A stretch of 64,000 bases of DNA, from assembly GCA_030015575.1 (NCBI GenBank), contig CM057347.1, positions 503,691,176-503,755,175 on the forward strand, read 5' to 3'. Origin of the DNA: Agapanthus africanus (Eukaryota; Streptophyta; Magnoliopsida; Asparagales; Amaryllidaceae). The translations under genes were made by a program, and so were the position numbers. Position 1 is the stretch's first letter. Each line of letters starts with the position of its first letter. Positions 12,201 to 21,289 of the stretch are shown piece after piece. Below the pieces are notes generated by a model, which had not been told where the DNA came from, did no database searches, and worked only from the letters and a program-made list of their open reading frames with translations.

Positions 12201-13228
12201 GTTAGTGTAAAAGCGTGAATGAATAAGTGAAAGTGACACGTACTTATACACAATCAGCGGAACCAGTTAATTATTGCATTGTCGACGCCTATGGGGCATA
12301 TGTAAGTGTAACTATAACTGGCGTGGGACGGTTATGGAAGCACTTATATTAGTGTCATAGGTATGGCGTCAAACACTGTCCATTTATCTTGGGTACCAGT
12401 TGAGACATGCTTGATGGAGACCATGTCTCTAGTTCTCGCGTAGACTTGTCATGGAGCGACTAGTATTTGGATTCATGGTTGGTATTTGATGTAGACCGTG
12501 TGTGTGGGGTAGTTTGAGTGTGAGTTCGATCAATGGAATCTCGGGAGTCCCGTTGACGGCATATACAGCGATTCTGGGAGTCATATGGGTGACATTACTG
12601 ATTATTAGCGAGCGAGATTCGGGCCCGTGTTCCTTTGTCCCTGGGGCCTACCCTTGAGTTGGGGATACTCCTGCGGTGGTTGACGCTCACACTTGGACTG
12701 ACGATAGGTTTAGCGATCTGGACAGTGAGACTTAGAGACTGATAGGTTTAGTGACATGGACATGCATTAATTACTGATTCGATATACCTGTTTTATTGTT
12801 TACCTGTACTGGTTACTTCATGCTCATGTCATCACTCCATATTTACTGTTTCATGTTCATCATTATTGCACGTGCTTACATATGTGTTTATATATATTGC
12901 TATTGTGTCGCTCTGACGACCTGAGTATGCATGTTCAGAGTGAGAAGTGGATTGAGCTCGGATCGGGGCCTGTCATACCTCGAGGATATTGCGGACATCT
13001 AGATCAGCGATGCCAGCGCTATCTTTCCCGTGATCTCTATCTGGTATACCTTTTATCTATTCTGATAGATGTAGTGACTGCATTTCTCATTACCTGTGCA
13101 TTGATTACTGATTACCATGTAATGCTAGAAACCGAAGTGTGACTACGGCAGAATATTTCCTTGACCGTAGGAGTATGGCTGGCCTTGTCACCCATCGTAT
13201 TCCGTATTTTGGGAAGCGGGGCGTGACA
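9205..13228 (+). repeat. 3' LTR of the 4180-13228 element (4024 bp)
   Basis: It has the same termini as LTR1 and is longer by about 550 bp, the extra segment lying at about 10965-11515. The LTR starting at 60705 also carries a counterpart of that segment (for example gcggaactcatgat at about 62697), so the longer form looks ancestral. C-rich low-complexity ORFs at 9841-10900 mirror those of LTR1 and are not treated as genes. Confidence 0.85.
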
Positions 13229-13233
13229 TGTTC
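13229..13233. repeat. Right TSD (tgttc) of the 4180-13228 element
   Basis: Exact repeat of 4175-4179, immediately after the LTR end gcgtgaca. Confidence 0.85.
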
Positions 13234-14049
13234 ATTTCCCAAAAAGAAAATATTTTGGGTTGAAAATTGTTGAAAGGTATAAAAGTAATTACATGCATAT
13301 AAAAGAATGACATGGCATGTTCTTACTTTAGATCCCTCATATGGATTTTCTTTTTCTTTTTTGAATTTTTTAAATGAAAAAATGATATACTTTTTGACAT
13401 GCCCCCATATGTTCTAGTTAATAGTAAAGATGATGGAGGCGACAAAGTTGTGAGTAAGATAAGTTGTTTTAATACATTATCAGATTTTGTTGAACATGGG
13501 CATTTCTGCCAAATCTTTATTTGTTTTTTGCTTCTTGCCTGCCTTATAAAATAAAGGGTAAATCATAAAAGAAAATCCTGGTAAAGTTTTCCGCTGTCAA
13601 AAAGCCCTGGCCTAAAGAATCTCGTCAAAAGACCCATTGGAAAAAAATTCCAATGTCAGAACCCCCCACCTACAATATCTATATATTGGTATCTAATATT
13701 TATTTAGTGCATACATATTGCAAGGAACTATATTAGTATATCAGTTAACTGTATACATATTGCAAGAAACTAGGTATTGCGCGCAAGAAGGCTTTAAAAA
13801 TATTTTACTTAAAATAATATAGATTTAAAACCAGAAATTTCCCCCCTGATTTTTAGAAGATCTAAAGTCAGTTTTTTAGCTATATACAGTCAGTCTTTTG
13901 GAAGTGCAGAAAACTCTAGAATGGAGATTTAGGCTCTATTTTAGCTTGGAATTTAAAATTTTAAAGTTGGAGATAGTGAAGGGTATTATCGTTCTTGACT
14001 TTATTGAGATGGCATTGTTCTAGTTTAATATATATAACAATCTTTATCA
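13234..14049. other. Non-coding host spacer between two LTR elements
   Basis: AT-rich sequence without a credible ORF. A short direct repeat (catattgcaag with aaacta or gaacta, about 13715-13770) is the only structure seen. Across the left TSD it would rejoin the sequence before 4175; across the right TSD (14050-14054) it would rejoin 45076 onward. Confidence 0.6.
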
Positions 14050-14054
14050 CTTCA
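14050..14054. repeat. Left TSD (cttca) of the 31-kb Tat-type element
   Basis: The pentamer cttca precedes the 5' LTR start (tgatgaggctc) and is repeated exactly at 45071-45075 after the 3' LTR end (atccatca). It ties together two ends 31 kb apart. Confidence 0.88.
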
Positions 14055-14788
14055 TGATGAGGCTCGATATCGGTGATTCTTCAGATCATGACACATGGCA
14101 GATGACGTGTCCCAGAGCTTACAAGAAAGGATCAAGAACGGTGCGTTGGAAGCATACCCCGGGCCTCCGACCCGAGGATGTTACCGACCTTCGGTGGCCT
14201 TCCAGACCAACCCCAGCTCGCCTTCGAGCTATCACAGAACCAAGCTCGCTCAGCCTCCCTCTCGTTCTCGAGCCTCCCGCTGAGCCTAGCTTCCTCGGTC
14301 TTATCGACCGACCCACAGCACCGATCACAGGCGTCTCCGCCACGGCTCCGCGAATCTCGCCAGATGCGAGATATCCGCCGCCCACGATCCCGCGTTCCCC
14401 CATTAATGAGCATATCTCGTCATTAATGGGGAATCCCGCCTTTCACGCGGGCGTGACGCCAGGGACGTAACGGCCGGCTTGAATCTCGCGCCCGCCTGCC
14501 CATAACTGCCACTATATAAACCCCACCCTCAAACGACTCAGGTAAGCCAATTTTACCCCAATAGGACGTTACTCTGCCAAAATACCCCGTCTAATTTGAT
14601 CGTCGGAGGGTCCTCGGTGGCACAACCACCTCGGGACTTCCTTGCAGGTAGCTCGGCCTCAACCATATAAAATCTATTGAGATCCACACGCTTTAGGAGG
14701 CGACCCTCCAACTCAATCTCAGCCATCGATCAACGCTTGCTGCAGATCAACGAAAGGTAACATCTGAAGGAGATCCAGAAATCCATCA
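14055..14788 (+). repeat. 5' LTR of the Tat-type element
   Basis: It runs from tgatgaggctc to atccatca, 734 bp, and aligns with the split 3' LTR and with 98-885. U5 contains gatcgtcggagggtc and ends next to the primer-binding site. The ORFs at 14054-14470 lie in this LTR and their counterparts in the other LTR copies differ, so they are not called as genes. Confidence 0.88.
14511..14520 (+). promoter_or_regulatory. LTR TATA box
   Basis: actatataaa is conserved in the three Tat-type LTRs (611-620, 14511-14520 and 44803-44812). It lies 270-280 bp before the LTR end, as expected for the U3 promoter of such an element. Confidence 0.55.
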
Positions 14789-14789
14789 G

Positions 14790-14807
14790 TTGGCGCCGTT
14801 TGTGGGA
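14790..14807 (+). other. Primer-binding site, tRNA-Asp-like
   Basis: tggcgccgtttgtgggaa starts two bases after the LTR. The first ten bases match the complement of the 3' end of plant tRNA-Asp (as recalled), the primer used by many Tat/Athila-type elements; the rest is diverged. Confidence 0.65.
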
Positions 14808-14851
14808 AGATTGTTCCACTCAACGAAAGTTCACCTTCCAATCTCAACTTC

Positions 14852-16612
14852 ATGGCGAGTGACCACTGCGACGATCCAATCACTAGCCGCCGTCTTCCCC
14901 ACATTAGAGGCGCGGATGGATCCCCTCCTCCCCCGAATGCCGTTCACGCCCTATCTGCTCGGATAGATCGGTTTGCGTCCGTTGTGGATGCACTCGTCCG
15001 TGTCCAAACAGCCGGACAAACTCCCCAGATCGCCTCTCTCCCGTCTCGGGACCGGGAACCCTACAGAGGGAGAGAAGACTCTGCCCGCGTCGGCACGACC
15101 GAATACCGCATCGCTGTCTCCGGCGGCCGCAGATCCCCCAGGCCAACATATTTAATGACCCACTGGGCGCCGCACAGCTCAACAATGAGATCTCTCGCCA
15201 GAGCACCTCGCCCCGAGGCCTATCGCGCCCCTGTCCCTCCCGAGCAGGTGTCGGTCAGCTCGCCTGTGCCCAGGCATGACCGGCACCCCCTCTCTCGATG
15301 GGGTCGCACGGATGGGACTCACCACGGTAGCTCGAAGACGACCTCGCTAGGTGACCTAAGGAACCTCATCGAACAGAACCGAGGCCGTGGCCAGGCGCAG
15401 ATCTCTGGCAGCAGAGGCCAAAAATCAGAGTATGCCGAATCATCGGGATACCACGGCCGACTCGACGCCCTCGAAAAGAAGATCGAAGGCATGCATTGGG
15501 AAAATCGTCCTTCGAGCAACGGGGATAAATATGTCGCCGACTCGCTCATGAAGCCCTTCACCAAAGAGCTACTCGCCGTCCACGTCTCCTCCAGGAACAA
15601 GCCCCCGAAGGTCTCCCTCTTTGACGGGAAGTCCGACCCGAAAGACCATTTGGATGTGTTCACAGCCGGGATGAGTTTCCAGGACTTTTCCGATGCCGCA
15701 CAATGCCGCGCTTTCCCCACCACTCTCATCCGATCTGGGCGAGACCGGTTCCGAGGACTCGATCCGCGCTCAATCTCTACCTTCGATGAACTCGCCACCC
15801 AGTTCCTCGGTCATTTCGTCGGGAACAGACGGCAAAAGCGGACCGTTGATCATCACTTCACCATAAAGAGCGGGGACAAAGAATCCTTCAAAAGATACGT
15901 CACCCGTTTCTATAACGCCCTCCTTGAGGTCCCCGAGCACCGGGACGAGACGGTCATTACGGTCCTTAGGTCGGGTCTTAAGCACAAGGAGTGGCTACGC
16001 TCCTTTGCATTAGCGCAACCTAAGACCATGGCCGAGGTAAAGGCCTGGACCGAACGTGAGATCTAGCTTGAGTCCGAGGTGAACGCCAACCTGCCCTGGA
16101 CAGAACAAGCTGATCAGAAGAAAAGGGCCAGGGAGGAGAAAAAGAAGATTGAGCGTCTAAAGCCCTACTCTCCGAAGTTTCAGGAGTACACACCGCTCAA
16201 CGTCTTCCAGACGGTACTGTTGGAGGAGGCTAAGGGCGAGAGGTTCTTCAAACTCCCCCCAGTCTCAAATATGGCGGCAAAGCGTACTCGGGGCCCCTAC
16301 TGTGCTTTCCACAGGTCACAGGGCCACTCCACCGAGAACTTACAGCAGCTCCGAGACTACATCAAGGAGTTAATCCGTTCAGGGCACCTGACAACGTACT
16401 TGCGAGACAAGCGGCAAGCCGACCGTGGACAAGAGCGCCAACCCCCTCCCGGCAAGTTGACAATTGGCCAAATCATGGTCGTTTTACCGGGGGGTACGAC
16501 GGGTACCGACAAAACGCGGCACCTCTTAGCAGGAAGTGGCGCATGTGCGTCGACTTCACTGACCTCAACAAGGCCTGCCCGAAAGACAACTATCCCCTCC
16601 CTCGGATAGGCC
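14852..16612 (+). pseudogene. gag: Gag polyprotein of the Tat-type element, one in-frame stop
   Basis: The gene would supply the nucleocapsid/capsid protein that packages element RNA. It begins with ATG at 14852, 63 bp after the LTR. Residues 1-200 are low-conservation, Ser/Pro/Arg-rich sequence. A short charged helix (LDALEKKIEGMHWENR) follows. The retrotransposon Gag core runs from about residue 255 (PPKVSLFDGKSDPKDHLDVF, then FDELATQFLGHF and SGDKESFKRYVTRF). TAG at 16064-16066 sits where a glutamine codon would fit. The same frame continues to 16609 with KRARE/EKKKIERLKPY and a CAFHRSQGHSTENLQQL stretch, typical of Tat-lineage Gag. The last about 25 codons read out of frame across the junction with the reverse-transcriptase stub. 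No protease is found. Confidence 0.85.
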
Positions 16613-16779
16613 GGCTCGTCAATAGTTCGGCAGGCCACGAGCTACTTAGCTTCATGGATGCATTCTCCGGCTACATCCAGATCCGTATGATTCCGGTGGA
16701 CTAGGATCTCACCGAATTCACAACGGACCGGGAGGTATACTGCTATAAGGTGAAGCCCTTCGGCTTTACAACACCGAAG
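16534..16779 (+). pseudogene. Reverse-transcriptase fragment
   Basis: From 16534 the frame reads KWRMCVDFTDLNKACPKDNY, PLPRIGRLVNSSAGHELL and SFMDAFSGYIQIRMIPVD, then TAG at 16702-16704, then EFTTDREVYCYKVKPFGFTT. This is the N-terminal palm region of gypsy reverse transcriptase, including the first catalytic aspartate in MDAFSGY. It stops before the YXDD box. The preceding part of pol and everything after are deleted, since sequence from about 16785 is unrelated AT-rich DNA. It cannot encode an active enzyme. Confidence 0.88.
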
Positions 16780-16979
16780 AGCTCAACCTGTACCTCTAAA
16801 AAAATATCTAAATGTATATTTCTTCTTTCACAAAAGCGATGTAAATTCTTCGAAGTTCTTTTTATTTAAATAATAAGAAGAAAACAATAGAGCATCGCAA
16901 AAAGGAGAATTTTATTCATTCAAAAGGTATTGTGGGCTCTCAGCCTTACATCGAAAAGAAAAAGAAAAAATCTTACAAC

Positions 16980-17572
16980 AGCGGGGGAAGGGGGTGCAGG
17001 AAGCCTTGTTCATGGTACTCCGAAGAAATTTCCGCCAGCCGAGCCCTTGCCGCCTCGGACCTCTGCCTCTGGTGCTGCCCGCGAACCCTCGAAGCCACGG
17101 ACGGGGCGGAGGACTCTCCAGCCGGTCACCTATCGGTGAGATGCCTCAGTTGGTAACACTCGAGGATGAGGGCCACCGAGCGATCGCGCCGACTCTTCAA
17201 GATCAGGCCGAAACGGCATAGCGATCTCAGCTTACCAACCGCCTCGTCCTTCAGTTGCTCAGACAAGGGGTTGTGCAGCCCTGGCGACGCCTTCCATATC
17301 GAGTACATCAGCAGCTAAAGCATGGGTGATCGCCGAGGAAGCAGTCGGCCAAAATGGTCCTCCACGCGCCGAACCACCGCCTGAAGCGTCTCCTCGGAGC
17401 TCAACTGGTCGTACAAGTATACGTCCTCGAAAGAAATGATCTCGGGGATGGAGAAAGGGAATTCATCCATTCTTACATTTCGGGGATGGAGAAAGGAATG
17501 AGCAACACGCCCTCTCCGTTTTATAGCCCCCACAGCGCCCCCAAAAGTCCAATAGTCACTCGGTTCTTCCAA
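16980..17572 (-). pseudogene. Possible small antisense ORF, unknown function
   Basis: Reading the minus strand from 17572, one frame runs for about 196 codons with only two stops before a terminal TAA near 16978. It reads MEEPSDYWTFGGAVGAIKRR, then FSIPEIISFEDVYLYDQLSS, then ALILECYQLRHL, and ends GFLHPLPPLL. I recognise no family. Its downstream flank (about 16905-16965, ttcattcaaaag then gtattgtgggctctcagcc) resembles the flank downstream of the larger antisense gene (about 21045-21105). This suggests that both antisense units once had the same kind of 3' end. It may be a paralogue of, or a second gene beside, the larger antisense unit. Confidence 0.35.
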
Positions 17573-17747
17573 TACTGTACCGCCACGCGGCGAATATCCC
17601 GTCTTTCTCGGCGAACCGAAGTCGTAGCGACGCGGCTCTTCGAAACGCTTCGCCTCCCTCCATGCATTCCTGACACGTGTCGCCCGCGACGGTCACTCTT
17701 CCCGATGTTCGCACACCTAGGAAGGTTAGACCGAACCTCGTAAAGCT

Positions 17748-18222
17748 GAGCAACTTCCCTACTCGGTCCGTCCTTGGCTGGTTATCTCTTACCCCATGAC
17801 GCCAAGGATCAAAGCCCTTATCAAGAGGCTACCGAGCAGCTACCCTTCTCGGTCTATCCTTGGCTGGTAATCTCTTACCCCGAGACGCCAAGGATCAAAG
17901 CCCTCATCAAAAGGCCACCTAGCAGCTACCCTACTCGGTCCATCCTTAGAGGCCACCGAGCGGCTACCCTGCTCGGTCCATCCTTAGCTGGTAATCTCTT
18001 ACCCCGCGGCACCAAGGATCAAAGCCCTCATCAAGAGGCCACCGAGCAGCTACCCTGCTCGGTCCATCCTTGACTGATAATCTCTTACCCCACGATGCTA
18101 AGAATCAAAGCCCTCATTAAGAGGCCACCGAGCGGCTACCCTGCTCGGTCTATCCTTGGCTGGTAATCTCTTACCCCACGACGCCAAGGATCAAAGCCTT
18201 CATCAAGAGGCCACCGAGCGGC
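17748..18222 (+). repeat. 86-bp minisatellite, first block
   Basis: The consensus unit runs gaggccaccgagcggctacc, ctgctcggtccatccttggc, tggtaatctcttaccccacg, acgccaaggatcaaagccct, catcaa. About five copies, one of them shortened near 17940, lie before the solo LTR at 18223. Open frames through it (for example 17774-18073) exist only because 86 is not a multiple of three and stops are spaced out. It is not treated as coding. Confidence 0.9.
18218..18222. repeat. Left TSD (gcggc) of the solo LTR
   Basis: gcggc, part of the minisatellite unit, is repeated at 20264-20268 after the LTR end ttaca. Confidence 0.85.
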
Positions 18223-20263
18223 TGTTAGTGTATATGCCCTAGAGGCCATTACTGTATCATACTAGTTTGTATATTACTTGATGGAAGCTTGGGATATTCA
18301 CAGTTGTATATACAATCTTGCTCGAAATGGTAGTATGCTACTTGGTTTGTCTCTGCTTTAATATGTGCATGTGTTTCTTTTAGCATATTGCTGATATACA
18401 TATTAGTAGAGCCCTTAGGATCTTTGCTTGATTACCAGCGTTGTGATGGCGCTCACACTCGTGGGAGCTGGGTGATCTATAAGCACATCCTTATACAGGT
18501 CCCTAGTCGTTGGACTATCGAGACAGGGCATCGATACTCCGGAGTAGACTAGCGTATGCGCTTCTCATCCCAGTGTGGGAGGCGGTCTGTCCCACAGCCG
18601 TCAGTACGTCGTACTTGAGATAGTATGCGGGTGCTCGTTGGGTTACGAGTACACTGGACAGGACTCGTCGGGGACTGTTGGTTGGTATTATACCTATCGT
18701 CAGTTATCAGTTCCCAGGTGACATGAGTACAGCTTAGTCCGCTGACTTGACACTGTCACTTCGCCTCGAGTGTGTTCCCACTGCACTTTGATTACTACCC
18801 TACCACGGCTCAAAGGAGTCGTGCAAACAGGTAGTTTTTGGGTGCAGTCCTGAAGTACTTGGAGGCAGTGACGGTTAGACAGGATTCGTCTCTCCCGGTA
18901 TTGGGGGTTGACATCGCGCTGTGTCCAGGAGAGCCATTACACGAGTAGTCCCTGGCCAGGGCAAGCGAGATATACTGGTAGGTTTCCAGTGTTATCTCAG
19001 GGTGTTCTGGGCTTCACTCCGACACGACTTGTACCGCTATTAGGGGACTGACGTTCACCGCCCCCTAGGCCCGCCATGCGATGTATCAGACGAACAGACC
19101 GGACTGTACGGAGATTGTCACATACAGGCTCAGTAGGAGTTCAGATGGGGTTCACCTCGTCAGTCTTCTTATCGACATCTACCTGGGGACCGTTACGTAC
19201 AGCTAATGCCGCTTGCGGTCTGTGGTTAAACCCACTGCCAGCGTAGTGTCGAGTCTTTAGAGTCCCACACAGAGAGCTATTCGCCTTTAGGCAAAATGAG
19301 TAGAGGTCGCATGGTTTTGCGACAGGGTTCGGTCACATCCGCGCACTTGTGCACGTTTGCTGTCCGGACAGTTTATACTAGCGGGCTTTGGTTTAAGCCA
19401 GATCCTAGTATATGTTTTGGGATTGGTTTTTCTCATTGTATTCGTGTTCCTCGGATCACGAATGCGGGTGCGTATGCACAGTTACTTGAGACAGAGGGAG
19501 AGGACCTTGATTAGGGTTAATGACTATTGTCATTTTATTAACCCTAATGTTTATGTGTGTATTATTGTTAATTGATATTAGTTTAATAATTGAGCATGGT
19601 TATGGTTGTTGACCATTTGACCTTATTGACTTGTTGACCTTGGTTGACACTTTGACCATCATCATTTCATTTGGAAGATGCTCTTTGATCCTTGCAATTT
19701 GCATTTAAAATGAAATGATAATGGCCATGTCTTGATTAACCATGACAATTATCTAGCTAATTATCTAATTAAAATAATATGCACATATTAGTGAGAATGG
19801 TTCACATTATTCTCATTCTATCATTTTCATTTCTCTCTCTTGTTCTTCCTCTCCCTCAAGCTCTCCCCTCTCATGTGTTGAGAAACACTTGAGCTTGAGA
19901 AAAACCCTCTCTTGATCATCTCTACTCTCATCTAGGGTTCAAGGACTAGCACTTCTTGCACCCTAGTTACTTCTAGCTTGGAGTTGAAGCCAAAGGTTGA
20001 GGCTTTCGGGTGGATCTTTCTTCGACGTAAGAAGACGACCAAGGTGACCTCCTTCCACCACTCCAAGGAGAAAGGAGAGAAGGACTTAAAGCCCAAGGTA
20101 TAATCTTTCTAGCACTTAGCTAGTTTCTAGTTAGCTTTAGCAAGTTTTTGTTTAGCAAAGATCCTTCTAGCTATAGTCCATGTTTCCTAAGCTCATAAAA
20201 ATCCGATTTTTATTCCGTTTTCCGCCTCCCCGTAAGCACCGGGGTGGGCAACGTGGACTTACA
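18223..20263 (+). mobile_element. Solo LTR of an Angela/BARE-like copia element (2041 bp)
   Basis: It begins tgttagtgtatatgcccta, much like the start of BARE/Angela-type LTRs, and ends gtggacttaca. Flanking 5-bp TSDs are gcggc. Blocks such as gatggcgctcac, cgtgggagctggg, tataagcacatcctta and ctaccctaccacggctca are shared with the 2130-bp LTRs at 34577 and 42433, so it is a related subfamily. No internal region remains, which points to LTR-LTR recombination. ORFs at 19296-19575 are in LTR sequence and are not called as genes. Confidence 0.88.
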
Positions 20264-20813
20264 GCGGCTACCCTGCTCGGTCCATCCTTGGCTGGTAATC
20301 TCTTACCCCACGACGCTAAGAATCAAAGCCCTCATCAAAAGGCCACCGAGCGGCTACCCGGCTCGGTCCATCCTTGGGTGGTAATCTCTTACCCCATGAT
20401 GCCAAGGATCAAAGCCCTCATCAAGAGGCCACCGAGCGGCTACCCTGCTCGGTCCATTCTTAGCTGGTAATCTCTTACCCCATGACGTCAAGGATCAAAG
20501 CCCTCATCAAGAGGCCACCGAGCGGCTACCCTGCTCGGTCCACCCTTGGCTGGTAATCTCTTACTCCACTACGCCAAGGATCAAAGCCCTCATCAAGAGG
20601 CCACCGAGCAGCTACCCTGCTCGGTCCATCCTTGGCTGGTAATCTCTTACCCCATGATGCCAAAGATCAAAGCCCTCATCAAGAGGTCATCGAGCGGCTA
20701 CCCTGCTCGGTCCATCCTTGGCTGGTAGTCTCATCTCTTGCCCCACGACGCCAAGGATTAAAGCCCTCATCAAGAGACCACCAAGCAACTTCCCTACTCG
20801 GTCCATCCTTAGA
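20264..20813 (+). repeat. 86-bp minisatellite, second block
   Basis: Continuation of the 17748 array after the solo LTR. About six more 86-bp units are present, with starts of the catcc-ttggc phase 86 bp apart (for example 20546, 20632 and 20718). Together with the first block there are about a dozen copies in the interior of the Tat-type element. Confidence 0.9.
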
Positions 20814-21167
20814 GAGTCACCTCCTGCGCGTCTTCACTACGCGATCCCCACGTCGACTTCGGGGGCAATGAAGATACCGACCTTGTGCCGGTCTTTGCAC
20901 ACTTGGCAAATGGTTAAATTCAACTCGACGTACGGTCGCCAGATGAAAAACCGATCTCCGACCTAACGCATCATGAAAGCAGTACCGCGCAAATAGAGAT
21001 TTAACCACAAACAAAGGGAAAATATTGACGCAAAGAACACTGCAAAAATATTTCATTCACCAAAATCGGAGGTCTTTACAGAGGTATTATGGGCTCCCCA
21101 GCCTTGCAAAATCGCCCGGGGGCTTACAAAATTTTAGCGCAAAAAGAAAATAAGAAGGCGAGGAGGT
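20814..21167. other. Non-coding interior of the Tat-type element
   Basis: It holds the 3' flank of the antisense gene. The block at about 21045-21105 (tttcattcac, gtattatgggctccccagcc) resembles about 16905-16965. No ORF with recognisable motifs is seen. Confidence 0.5.
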
Positions 21168-21289
21168 TCAGACCTCGGGGCCGGGGAGAACCTGGATGAG
21201 CTCCACTTCCACCACGACAACCGAGGTAGCATCTTGAGGGTCGGCACCCACCGTAGGAGCCTCGGCGCCGGTGGCCGGGACGACTGACT

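Larger units (their letters stand above)
4180..13228 (+). mobile_element. Non-autonomous chromovirus-type gypsy LTR element
   Basis: Two direct LTRs (4180-7652 and 9205-13228) begin tgtaataccc and end gggcgtgaca. They are flanked by the 5-bp TSD tgttc. The interior is only 1552 bp. It starts with a degraded initiator-tRNA-Met-type primer site (agtatcagagc, about 7662) and ends with a purine-rich tract (ttttaggtgggtatga) before LTR2. The only protein trace is a Gag zinc-knuckle pair. No protease, reverse transcriptase or integrase remains, so any mobility would need enzymes from a relative. Sequence before 4175 and after 13233 would join cleanly if the element were removed. Confidence 0.88.

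Noticed and set aside
17774-18073. ORFs through the 86-bp minisatellite (also 20180-20966)
   Set aside because: The unit length is not a multiple of three, so successive units are read in different frames. The ORFs end at each irregular unit.
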